Assembly: GCA_963575745.1 (NCBI GenBank)
Contig: CAUYUJ010000914.1
Coordinates: 64,001 to 125,473 of the forward strand
Length of the DNA: 61,473 nucleotides
Reading direction: 5' to 3'
Source: Prorocentrum cordatum
Lineage: Eukaryota > Sar > Dinophyceae > Prorocentrales > Prorocentraceae
A program made the position numbers and the translations under genes. This document shows, one piece after another, positions 51,490-61,473 of the stretch. The notes under the pieces are model-generated. The model made no database searches, was not told the DNA's origin, and was given only the letters and a program-made list of their open reading frames with translations. Numbering within the stretch: the stretch's first letter is position 1; each line of letters begins with the position of its first letter.

Positions 51490-52727
51490 GAACATTGCAT
51501 TGTGCCACCGCAAGGCAACCACCACCAAATTGCTGGATTGGTTTGCATTTCACGAGCTGGACCCACACCTCAAGTGGAATATCCACTGGTACCAGATCTT
51601 GGAGCGCGATCGGGTCGTGCGCTTTCGCCCAGCCGACATCACGGTAGTTGAATTCAAACCAACAGCTGCTCCAGGTGCTGCTTCCTGGTGCGGCCGCGGC
51701 AGGCGACGGCGGCAAGGGGGTGGACCTCGCGAGCTGAAGCATGGCGACCCCGACGGTAGCGAGGTCGAGGATGTGTCCGACGAGTCCGACGACACCTCCT
51801 CGGAGTCGGACTCCGACAGCGACGGCCGCCTCTCAGGCTCGGGCGACGGCGGCGACCCCGATGACCCGCGTGGCAGCGATTGCGAGGTGCATTGGAGAAG
51901 CTCGGTTCTGTTCCTGATCGTTTGCACGGTTGGCTCGCCACCTCCATTATTCGGCGACGGCCGCAGGCAGCAGCCGACGATTGGAAGTGCTAAGCTGGAG
52001 TGCAAACGAGGTGGAGGCAGAACCGAGCTGCTGCAATGCTCAGGTGGACTCTGTGGACGCCGCGTCTGCAATCGACGAGCTGGGGGTGGACCTCGGCGCC
52101 GATGACGGCGGCGTTGGCGACGGCGACCGCGGAGGCGAGTTGGGGAGAGACGGTGGAGACTCCTCCAGGGGCCGCGGCCACGGCTGGGACAGGTCGCGTG
52201 AGCCCAGCCCTCCTCCTGCGCCGCCTGGGCCTCCTGCAGACCCTGATGAGCCTCCTCTGCCGCCGCCTCCAGTGCCTCCGCCGCCTGCGCCGCCATCCGA
52301 GGTTTCTGAGCGTCGTTCGCTCATCGAAGGGCCGGGTCGGGACAGGGCAGAAGTAGTGTGCAAGTTCGCTGACGGTGAAATTGTTTGGTACAAGCACCGC
52401 CGCTTTGAGGCAATTTGTAGGGCGTGCCCGAAATCGGCATCGGGCAAGCCGCGCAAACTTTCGAGGGCCTCGTACGAGGGCGCCGCCAGACCTCAGGGGC
52501 GCCCATTAGGTTTGCTAGCAGCCCGGTTCGAGGCCGGCCCGCAGTGCGTCAGAGATGGGACAGACCACAAAGACAGGTTGTTTGTGAAGCACTGCTTTCC
52601 TAAGATGACGCGCAAGGCTGCGCGCAGCAGGCTTTGCGAATTTGGCGGCGCTGCTGCTGAGGCCCTAAGGGGCAAGGAGCGGGGCCCTCGGCTCGGGGAA
52701 GAGTCGGAGCCCGAAGGAACTCCGTGA
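51490..52727 (+). pseudogene. probable 3' part of the same unknown gene
   Basis: The first piece (LLDWFAFHELDPHLKWNIHW, ILERDRVVRFRPADITVVEF, then an acidic Ser/Asp tract DVSDESDDTSSESDSDSDG) is in one frame to about 51900. The second, from about 52050 to TGA 52727, has DELGVDLGADDGGVGDGDRG, a Pro-rich stretch, then VVCKFADGEIVWYKHRRFEA and ARPQGRPLGLLAARFEAGPQ with a His near the end (FVKHCFPKM). Between them lies either an intron or a frame change. The order and style match the C-terminus of the family seen in the previous segment, so I join them as one gene by inference. Confidence 0.5.
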
Positions 52728-53700
52728 AAAACAAACGGCGCTGAGGAGGCGAGCGGGCAGGGAGGAGGAGACAGAGGCGGGGGAAGGGGGAGTCGAGCGC
52801 GGAGGCGGGGGGGGGGACTGGGGAGGCTGGGGAGGGGGCGCGCGGGAAATGGGGGGAGGGGGAGGGGGGGGGGGGAGCCGGCAGCTGGCAGGGCCCCCAG
52901 CCCGAGAGCTCCAGGGGGCACCTGCAGCCACCAGGGCTCACAGCCCGAGAGCTCCAGGGATCACTCGGCAGACCCCAGGCCCGCCCAGGAGTGCTCCTGG
53001 GGGCACTCCCCCCACCCTGGGAATTCCTGGGAATGCTTTGTGAATGCTTTTCGAATGCTTTTTGAATGCTTTTGGGGTGCTTGAGTGGTCCCAGGAGTGG
53101 TTCGGGAAATCAGGGGCACTCCCAGAGTGCCCATAGGGGCACTTTACACAAACTGGGGGCAGTCCGACAGTGCTCCCAGGAGTGCTCTCCAGGAGCCCTG
53201 GGGTGGGGGGGAGTGCTCTGGGGGGTGCTTTCCAGGAGCCCTGGGGGGGTGGGGAGTGCCCTGGGGAGTGCTTTCTGAATGCTTTTGGGGTGCTCTTGGA
53301 GTGCTCTGGCCCTGGGGGGGGGGGTCCAGGAGTGCCCTGGGAGTGTTTTTTTGAATGCTTTTTGAATGTTTTTGGAGTGCTCTGGCCGTGGGAGAGGGTG
53401 CCAGGAGTGCCCTGGGAGTGCTTTTTGAATGCTTTTGGAGTGCTTTTGGAATGCGTTTCAGACCCTGGCGCCTTGGGATGGCACCGAATGCACCTGGGAA
53501 AGGGGGTCCAGGTTCCTCACCGCGGAGGGCGGCTGCAGGCCCCTGCCAGTGGAGGGCCATGCCCCTGTGAAGGAGCTCCAGGATCCCGAGGGCGCGCGCC
53601 TTTCGGGCCGAGAGAGCTTCTGCGCTTGGCCAGGTGGTTGAAGGGTTGGCAGCGCTTCCCACCTGAGGCTGGATGGCGGCTGAGCTGCTCGCAGCCTTAG
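52728..53700. repeat. degenerate minisatellite rich in GAATGCTTTTGGAGTGCTC
   Basis: From about 53030 to 53460 units of 10-40 bp recur with the words GAATGCTTTT, GGAGTGCT, CCAGGAGTGC and CCTGGGG. 52740-52880 is a purine tract. No gene. Confidence 0.85.
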
Positions 53701-54181
53701 ATGGGATGGCGCCAGCTCTTCGACCCTCTCGGAATTTCGCAGGCAGCGGGGTCGAACGATATGACTAATCTACTTGGGGTAGCACAGCCCGTTCGAGCCC
53801 AGATTACAGAGACTTCCCATGTAGAACACGCGTTTGCAGCCAGAACAATGGTCACACCAACGCGGCGAGCACTGCAATCCCCCCCCCCCCCTCAAAAAAA
53901 GAGACGCGCATCATAAGAAAGCGTCGCAACTCCGTCCGCTACCAAATGCGTGGGGCATGTGCCATGATGTATTCCTGTTGCTGCTCGTGCTGCTGCTTCT
54001 CCTTATCGTTATTCGTCCGCCTCTCCAACCTTCCTTCGCCCTGCGGACGTCAAGAGGCCCCCAAGGGGGCCGCAACGTGTCAAGGAACACCAGCACAAAA
54101 TCTGCACTTGAACGAGGCCCCTGGCTCATCCTGGCGCGGGGCACGGAGGGTGTAAGAGCGGCCGTGCTCTGACGTTTGCCG
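53701..54181. other. no supportable gene
   Basis: Unique sequence with a C run at 53879-53890. Short frames only. Confidence 0.5.
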
Positions 54182-54203
54182 ACCGCAGTCGTTGTGGCTC
54201 AAG
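54182..54203 (+). other. degenerate spliced-leader relic
   Basis: ACCGCAG, TCG, TTGTGGCTCAAG aligns without gaps to the 22-nt dinoflagellate leader at 18 of 22 positions, including CCG near the start and the final GGCTCAAG. It ends 54 bases before ATG 54258. Confidence 0.65.
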
Positions 54204-54257
54204 TGATCTAAGACACCAACACCAGAAACCAAGAGGGCCCGAATACCTCGATAGATC

Positions 54258-57200
54258 ATGGGCGGGAAGCGGTCAGCATCCGAAGGCAGCTCCTCTGTGC
54301 CAACGGGGAAGACGAAACGGATAGCACGCAAGTCTGCCGAGCTGCCCTCCCTGCGAGAGCAGCAGGAGTACGACGGGAGCCAGTGCTGCATCTGCCACGC
54401 ACACGTCGACCAGGACTGAAAAGGAAGGAAAGACGAATGGAGGATAACTGGAGGAAGAGTGACGGGGGAGGGAGGAGGAGGGGGGAGAAAGACATCTCCT
54501 CGCCATCCGCCGTCTTGGAAGACGGATTGCGAGGATAAATGGAGAAGTAGGAGAGGGTGAACCGACGCCCTGTTGGCATTGTTTCTCTTGGGGCCCTGTA
54601 TCCCTTGGGGTCCGTGCCGTCCTCTTGATCATCGGTTGCTCTTGTACGTGCTACTCCCCCTTGCCCACATCAATCCGCAGGCAGACAGGGGCTTCGTTGT
54701 CTTGTCCGACGACGGCCTGGAGATACCCATGTGCTGCGACGATGCGGGCGTGCACTGCGACTGCTCCAGCTACATCCCAGCGGCGTCACTCCCTGCCGCG
54801 CCGAGGAACGACGAAGACGGCACCCAGGAGAAGTGGAACTTTGCCAAGCGCAATCGGGCAACAACCATCCGCTGAGAGGGGCCCCATCACTGTGGCGACC
54901 GTGATCAAGAACGATGCTCAGGACATCCGCGCCCATCGGAAGTGGCTCGCAATGAATGAAGCTGAATATTCCAACGCGTTCGGGAAGAGGCCTTCGGTGA
55001 GGGATACTTCGAAGCTGCCAAAGCTCAACGTGCCGTGCGAGGCGGGCCCGAGAGTGAAGGAGACGGCGTTCCTCTTCGCCTGGGTGCCGAACAGCCCTCT
55101 TCGCACGGCGGGGGCAAGCGGCACCGTGGGCTCCGCGATTGAGACGGTCATGCTGGACCCTGCATGCTGCTACTACAAGGGGCAGGGGAAGGACTTCTAC
55201 AAGTGGGCGGTGGACACAGACAAAAGGCTCGCGGGCGACGAGCTTGGACACGTGATGAACTCGAAGTGCTCCACCATTCTCGAGATGGGCGCGCAGCTGG
55301 GCGCCCCAGAGCTGAGCGATTATTATGCAGCCTACCGCGGTAGTCACACTGCCGCCGCGTCTAGCGGCAGCGGTGGCTTTTTGCCCAGCCCGACGACGCT
55401 GGCGGCCACCAGCCCTCTTGGAAGCACTCCTCCACTCCAGGGCTCCTTCTCAGAGGAGGGGTCGACGTTGGGCGACAAGTCGCGCGCGGTTCTGCCGCGT
55501 GGAGCTCGGATCAGAGGAAAGAGCAGTGTCGTCGGGGGGCGGTCTGCCGCTGACCTCGAAAAGCGCGTGGAGGAGAAGTCAGTGGTCGGAGATGACCTGG
55601 GGGAGTCCGCGAGCCAGGTTGGCGGCGACGCCGATCAAGGTGACCAGGCAGACGTGTGCATCGAGAAGCTGAACCTCGAGGCTGCTCTGAGAAAGGGGAA
55701 GGATGGGGTTGTGTTCCATCATGCAGGCCTTCGCGTCAAGAATTGGAGCGCCAAGCCCGATGTGAAGGAGATGGCGGAGAAGCTTCATACGCATATGAAG
55801 GACTACGTGCTTGCAGCATCACTCAAGCCGAATCCAATAGAACGCCTTCCACCCGACCAGCTGCAGAAAGCATGCGACAGGGTGAAATCACTCATGACGA
55901 TCCCGACCGCCGTCCAACTAGACATCTGGGATTATGATGCGACGTCCAAGTGCACGAAGGTCACATTCCCAGTGGACGTGCCGAAGTTCTCGGCGCACTG
56001 CTGGCCATGGCCGATTCGTTGCAAGATCGACAGCGACATGATCGATCCCAGGACCGCTGAGTTCGACCCGCTCGAGCCACGCCTCATGCTCGTCGGCGGG
56101 GAGTTTCCCGTCAAGCTTGAGCAGTTCAGGCAGGGTGCACTTCATCAGGAGCGTTCTGGGTGAGTTCATGGGCAAGGGCAGCAACGGCAAGGACTTCGTG
56201 CGCGCCGCGTGCAAGCGCATGCACGACCGGGCTGAGTCGACAATGGAGCAATGCGACGACCTGGGTGACACGTCTGCCTTCCTTTGCGAGATCACGACGG
56301 TTGCCAACGCAACGAGCGCCCTCCTCGACACGGAGAAGCTCCTCGACGGCGACGCCGGCGAGAATGCGATGAACGACCTCAAGGAGATCAGCGACACAGA
56401 GCACAAGTCCAGCGCGATCAAATCGGTGGCCCTCGTGGTCGCAAACGTAGACTTCTACCGTGACATTCTCGCCACCGCCATGACCAACGCTGCGAAGATC
56501 AACGATGCTCGGCCCAAGTACGTGGACATCAGCACCGACATTGACGCGAAGATGCAGCTTAGCCCCAACGAGCTTGCATCCAGTGCCGAGGAGATCCTCC
56601 AGATGCCCCCAGCGGTCATCTTCGCTGTCCCAGGTCAGTGCGCCAAACGGCTGTGCGACAAGACCATGAGCATCATCTGCCAAGTTGTCGGTATAGCCAA
56701 GGCCGAGGGTGAGAGCGAACGCGGGCAGGAACTAGTTCAGGGGGCGCTGTCAGTATTGAAACTTGGTGTCTCGCGCTTCCCTATGGAAACGTGCATCCCG
56801 AAGTGGAAGACAGAGCTCGTCGAGCTGATGGCCAAGATGCAGTCCGCGACCACTGCAAAGGCAATTTCCGAGGGGTTCGGTAGCATCGAGAACGGCAGCG
56901 ACGCCATCGCCAAGCTCGAGAAGATCGAGATGCTCGCAGGCGTCATTTCATTGACTGGGCTGCCTGATGAGATGCAAAATAAAATGCTGAGCTCATTGAG
57001 GTTCATGTGTGACGGTGCCTTAGCGTCCTACCCAGCCCCAGAGGTCGATCGCATCGGGCGCGTGATCGACGATGTGGCGCAGAGCCTGGGCATGGACAAC
57101 GAAACCGATGAACAGAAGATAGCCCGCGCCATGGTGGCTGGGCGCTCCGCCCATCAGCTGGCGCAGACCATCAACGCGATGCTCAACGCTGAAGGGCAAG

Positions 57201-57730
57201 AGCGGCAAGAGGTCGACACTACTTCAACGGCCGCGCTGCAATTCCTGACCGAGCAGCTCACGAACCACTCCAAGGAGATCGAGACCGCGAAGAATACAGA
57301 ATCCTTCCTGGCCGCCTTGACGGCGACCCGACACCAGGCCATCGAGTGCTTGCGAAGCGCGGGTGGTGCCAAGCTGGAGGAGGCGAAGAGTGCAGCCGCG
57401 GAGGTCATCGAGAGTCTTCGCCCCTTGCAGGGCGGCCTCGAAGGCGCTGGGCATTGGACGGAAGGCCTGGCGGACAACAAACGCAACAAGTGGGCGGACT
57501 TCTACGACTACGCGCAGAAGACGATCATGCAGGACAGAGGGACTGCTGGCCTCAAGAAGGGGATCGACGGCGCCACCACGGCGCCCCTGGGCTTACTCAA
57601 CGCAAATCCCCGCCCCAGCTTGCAGGGAAGGAGCAGGCAGCAGGAGCAAAATGAGGAGGGGGACTGGGGGGGGGGGGAGAGCGAGGAGGGGGGAGAAGGA
57701 GGAGGAGGACGACTACGAAACGAGGACTGA
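54258..57730 (+). pseudogene. large protein of unknown function, spliced-leader-bearing, with one intron and two frame changes
   Basis: Exon 1 from ATG 54258: MGGKRSASEGSSSVPTGKTK, a basic stretch, and CCICHAHVDQD, reaching a TGA at 54418. I place an intron from about 54415 to 54678 (ending CCGCAG), after which RGFVVLSDDGLEIPMCCDDA and GVHCDC complete a zinc-binding Cys/His cluster. Near 54870 the frame changes into RGPITVATVIKNDAQDIRAH, continues to about 56135 (FPVKLEQFRQ), and changes again into VHFIRSVLGEFMGKGSNGKD, ending at TGA 57730. The last ~500 residues are rich in Ala/Glu/Lys and look like long helical bundles. I recognise no enzyme. About 1,060 residues if joined. The poly-Gly/Glu end (57655-57725) is probably read into a G-run tract. 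Confidence 0.6.
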
Positions 57731-57739
57731 GGGAGGAAG

Positions 57740-58240
57740 AGCTCTCCTGCTGCTGCTGCTCCTCCTCCTCCACCTTCTCCTCCTCCTCCTCCTCCCTCTC
57801 CTCCTCCTTCTCTTCCTTTGCCCCCCCCCACCCCTCCCCCCCCCCCGCCCGTCGACGAAACTGCATGCAAATCGGGGGCGCCGCCATGAATGACCCGAAA
57901 GGCCACGGGGCGGAAGGGGAGAGCGGGGGGGGGGAGGGGGGCGGGGGAGGAGGTGCGAGGAGGAGGAGGAGGACAACGATCATGAGGAGCAGTAGGAAGA
58001 GGAGCATAGGGGGGGCGATGATAAGGAGGCGGTCAGAGCAAGGAGAGGGGGGGAATGGGAGAGGGAACAAGGGGGGGTGAAGGAGTTGAGGGGAGGGGGT
58101 GGGGGAAGGAGTGAAACGCGGAGGAGGTAAAGCGGGGATGGAGATGGGACCCCCCCCCCCCCTCGAGGAGGTCCGACGCTCAGGGCGCCGCGCAGGCCAC
58201 CCCGAAGCCCTCTCCCCCCCCCCCCCCCCCCCCCCAACGC
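57740..58240. repeat. purine/pyrimidine low-complexity block with C runs
   Basis: CTC units at 57745-57820, C runs, GGA/GGGG-rich stretch at 57900-58130, and a run of about 20 C at 58216-58236. No gene. Confidence 0.9.
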
Positions 58241-58710
58241 ATCATCCAACATAGCTCTCGCAATTCCGCCAACCCGCTTAAGATGCCTGCTGGGGTATGA
58301 GTAGTCGTAGGGCAGTCTCGGGGGCCCTCTGAGGCCGCCTGAGGCTCTCTTAAGGCTATCGTTGGATATCGTTGGGCAATTTCGGGTCGTCTTGAAAGCT
58401 GCGCTGGGATCTTTTAGGGTCCTTATAGGTTCATCGATGGCTCTCTTGGGTACAATTCGGCACCCGCGGGGGGCTGCGGGTTGTTCTTGAAAATCCTTGG
58501 CTCGCATGAAGAGGACGCTGAACCGCTTGTAGGTGGTCATGGGCCTCCTGGTGGGGCGGGCGGGAAATGGGGCAGGTGCCGTTTCGTGTTGGGCGGGGAG
58601 TGGCGGTGGAGGTGCATGGGCCCCCCCAAACAATCATGGCCACTGTTCGCCCACCTGATAACCACTGGGGGCCCTCCGATGACTTGCCCCGCGCTGCTCC
58701 GCCTTCTCAA
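58241..58710. other. no gene
   Basis: Unique sequence, several short frames, nothing recognisable. Confidence 0.5.
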
Positions 58711-59012
58711 TGATGCCCCCCTCTCCGCGAGGCGCTTGCTCGCATCGCGGAGATTGGAAAGGCTTTCTGCCTCGACTGCGGCGACGAGTTCAAAGATGAC
58801 ATCAAGCAGGTCATCGTAAAGTGCACGGAGGTTTTTTTACACTGGCCATTGTTGCATGCGTTCAAGAAGCCCAAGGAGAAAGTTTCTTTGCGGGCTGCGA
58901 TTGCTAAGCACAAGGATGCTCTCAAACAGATCGAGGGGGTCTCGCTAGGAAACCTTCCCAAAGTTTTGACTGACAGGTGCGAGCAGGCTCTGAAGTTCCA
59001 GATTTCAGTTTG
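58711..59012 (+). CDS. orphan exon-like reading frame, about 100 aa, no start codon
   Basis: After a TGA at 58708 the plus frame opens with REALARIAEIGKAFCLDCGD and continues EFKDDIKQVIVKCTEVFLHW, FKKPKEKVSLRAAIAKHKDA and LGNLPKVLTDRCEQALKF to a TGA ending at 59012. Composition and periodicity look truly coding, while the strand's surroundings do not. No Met at the start, so it is either a last exon or a fragment of a duplicated gene. Two Cys pairs are visible but no known domain. Confidence 0.45.
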
Positions 59013-61473
59013 AGCTTCGACTCGCAGCCTCGCCGAGAGCCCCCGCTGACCTCAAGCGCGAGCCTTCTCCCCAGCCTCCCGCCCGCTGCACGCGCAGCGC
59101 ACGAACTTGTAGGGGTAAACCTCGCTCTGGTTTGGGCACTTGGAGGGGCCTGGAACTCGGTTTCGCTATGTGGGACCGGGTGCAGAGTCATGCATTCTGA
59201 AAGCAAAGCGTGTCCGACCATGTGCGCGCGAAGACGGGCATGTACCGATATGCGACAACGCACGCATGCTCATCTCTCACTTCACGCGCGCAGCGTGTCC
59301 CCTGTCTCCCAGGCGGCGCCCCCGACTCGATGTGTATATGCTGCGCGGCGCGCGGGCGTGCTCGCGGCAGCCAGGAGTCGCAGAGATCCAGGGCGCAAGC
59401 ACCAGGAACCAGCAATCGACAAAAGAGAAGCGTTGACATGTCGCATGCTTGCCCGCGTTGTCTCTCTATGTCCACCACGCCTTATCTCTTGCACCGGCTG
59501 CGTTTATTCAGAGAGTGGGGCCTCAGTAAATCAGACGTCGTTGATTCACATTTCAGTTTTCTTTGGGGGGGCAGTGGTTTTCACACTCATTGAGTGCTTT
59601 TGAAGCGTCGGGGGGGGAAATCAGACCACTCCCCTGAGCACTCACCCTGGGCACTCCCCAAGCCACTCTTCTGGGCGATCCCGCAGAAATCGTCAGTTCC
59701 ACAGACTGTAGAGGGACACTGACACCATGGGGCGAGACACAAAAGGCGGCCGAGTAGGCAACGGAGACGATGAGATGACCAGCCGTTGCCTGACTGGCTC
59801 CCCTTTCCCGCTCTTGGGCTGCGGTTGCCGCGGCGGCCCCCCTCCCCCCCCGCCCCCCCCCCGCCCGGGGGCGCAAAATTAATTGCGCCACGCGATGCCC
59901 CATGGGTTCGGGCCAAGAGCATGTCGCACGCAGATTCGAGGATGCTTTTGGGTAGCTCCTACTCATTCCCAACAGGAGTCGCTGCTAGCGTCGCCACGAA
60001 CGTTGTCCTCTTGCCCTGTACTCCTCTTCCCTCCTGTACCCCGTCCTCTCCAAGGTGGAAGATTGGGGCCTGGGTGCTTTTTGACCGCCTCGCCTTCGAG
60101 CTTGAAGCTCCACCCTTGCGGCCCCCCAAAAAGTGCGGCCCCCGGTGCTGCGGGGCACGCCGCTCCCTCCTGCCGAATCGATCTCGCGCTCTCTGCTTCC
60201 GTCGGCGGCTTGGGCCGCCGGGGAGGGCGGCCGGGGGCGGGGCTGGCAGTTACGGCCCCCCGCCGACGCACCGCGTGGGCGGGCAGCCCAGCCTAAACGT
60301 GCCGGGTGGCTGGCCGTGGAATGCCATGTGGGGCATGCTGTAAAACAGGAAGCATACCGTAGACGGATCTACCAAGTCTCCGACCCAGTACCGCGCCGAA
60401 CGCACCGGCCGCGTTCTCTATAGATCCATCCGCCCCGAATGTCTGTAACATAGATATGTGCGCTAACGGCATCCGGCGCTTCTATAGACGCTTGTGACTA
60501 GAAAGTGGAAGCGGGATTTGGCATTTGTGTCCTGTCAACCTGACTGAGCCTGCCGAGCTAAAAACCTCAACCTGTCGGGTGGAAAACAACATGTGCCAAG
60601 GCGCTTTCGTTTTGCTTCGTCCGCCTGCCGCCACGGTGATGTTGGCATATCTTTTAGTTTGTCTGCCATGATCTTCCCATGTTCAGAAGCAGGCCTGAGG
60701 CGGGATATTCATGAGGCGGGGTGGTGGTGTGGCCTGACGAGATGCTGATTTGTATGTGTGGAATGCTTGCGTTATTTTGTTGTGTCGTGCTGGCGTTTGT
60801 TTTCAACGCCTGTCTGCGCACTGCCTGTCGTTACTGAAACGTCGTTGCTGCGCTTGGTTCTTTTCGGGCTGGCGGGGCGGCGCCACGCATGTCAAGCATA
60901 ATTCGCCTTGTACTAGTCACGCCACTCTGTTTTCACTTGCTGATCCATGTTTCCTTTGATTTTATGAGCATGCCTGCCGATTTTGACAGGGTCGGCCCAA
61001 GACCGAAAGTTATTGCACACAGGATGCGCGGGCTACGTGGTGCAAGCGACGCTTTGCAAACTACGCGGTGCATGCATGTGGTGATACCTACGGTGGTGGC
61101 ATTGGATAAGGAACCCGTAGATAATGAACCCAGGGTCTGGAGGCCGGTGGATCTCCAATCGAAGCTTCGTCATGGATGTCGCCGCCCTCGTCAGATCAGG
61201 ATTATTCCCAAGTCTGCAGCCTCCTGGGCGCAGTCGTGAACCAACAACCCCACCGTACGTGGTGCAAACCACGTGGTGTAAAGTATGCGGTGCCCGTTAT
61301 GTGGTGTGCGCTATGCGGTACATTATGCGCGTTACAAGGCGGTGTGAAATACATGTGGAGCAAGCTGCGCGGTGCAATTCCAATGTTCTCTGTATCCCTT
61401 ACTAAATCGCCCGTGGGAGTCGGGTTACTAGAACGCTTATGATCGCCACTTTGGCGATCGCCATTCGCCCGTC
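59013..61473. other. no supportable gene; degenerate GTGGTGCAA repeat near the end
   Basis: The stretch has many short overlapping frames without domains and G or C runs near 59610 and 59838-59865. From 61035 to 61375 a loose 10-14-bp word (ACGTGGTGCAAA, ACGCGGTGCATG, ATGCGGTGCC, GTGGTGTGCG) recurs about a dozen times. Confidence 0.5.

Noticed and set aside
1-61473. tRNA, rRNA or spliced-leader RNA genes
   Set aside because: I looked for cloverleaf-like and leader-plus-donor arrangements and found none I could support; a dedicated covariance search would be needed.

Overview
The window looks like a piece of dinoflagellate nuclear genome. The strongest evidence is an uninterrupted 21-nt match to the dinoflagellate mRNA spliced leader (46886-46906), 39 bp upstream of a long gene, plus two degenerate copies placed the same way upstream of two other long genes (31058-31037 minus strand; 54182-54203). 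High GC, long simple-sequence tracts, retroelement and Helitron-like genes and large families of unknown protein fit this. A 100-N scaffold gap lies at 18874-18973, so the order across it is an assembly inference. Genus cannot be told from the sequence.

Region 1 (1-12.5 kb) is less GC-rich and gene-dense, and resembles DNA of a nucleocytoplasmic large DNA virus or a related mobile element: the C-terminal part of a D5-like SF3 helicase, a SET-domain gene, a membrane-anchored HNH nuclease, two proteins with GIY-YIG/T5orf172-like domains, a doubled and damaged tyrosine recombinase, and several small unknown genes. It carries a TTGTATAA/TTATACAA motif cluster and many minisatellites with a 9-bp period. 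Region 2 (12.5-16.5 kb) is repeats: a ~120-bp tandem array bracketed by 195-bp direct repeats, then ~40-bp and ~140-bp arrays. Region 3 (16.77-18.87 kb) is a MORN-repeat gene broken by an 11-nt deletion and ending at the gap.

Region 4 (19.2-20.8 kb, minus) is a decayed retrotransposon Gag-protease fragment. Region 5 (about 21.9-33.7 kb, minus) is the most interesting part: a Helitron-like element whose main reading path (30993 to 22080) carries HA-like repeats, a Cys-rich region, a DUF6570-like segment, an HUH replication-initiator domain, a two-tyrosine motif and a PIF1 helicase; an RPA/OB-fold-like gene (33663-31767) lies upstream in the same orientation. The path is interrupted by three in-frame stops, all TAG, and by two frame changes. 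A ~17-bp repeat is scattered through the region, always in one orientation and, inside genes, always in the frame giving Gly-Ala-Ser/Pro-Gln-Pro-Ala.

Region 6 (34-46.5 kb) has no gene I can support: long CTC/TCC tracts, 73-bp, 279-bp and 11-bp tandem repeats, a dispersed 189-bp hairpin repeat and a cloverleaf foldback. Region 7 (46.9-52.7 kb) is a large gene of unknown function with a spliced-leader relic, two frame changes, one in-frame TAG and an intron-like block of CCA/CA repeats. Region 8 (54.2-57.7 kb) is a second large unknown gene with a spliced-leader relic, an apparent intron and two frame changes. The rest (57.7-61.5 kb) is low-complexity DNA with one orphan exon-like reading frame.

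Most genes here are broken by one or a few single-base frame changes. From this sequence alone I cannot tell consensus indels in a noisy assembly from real decay.
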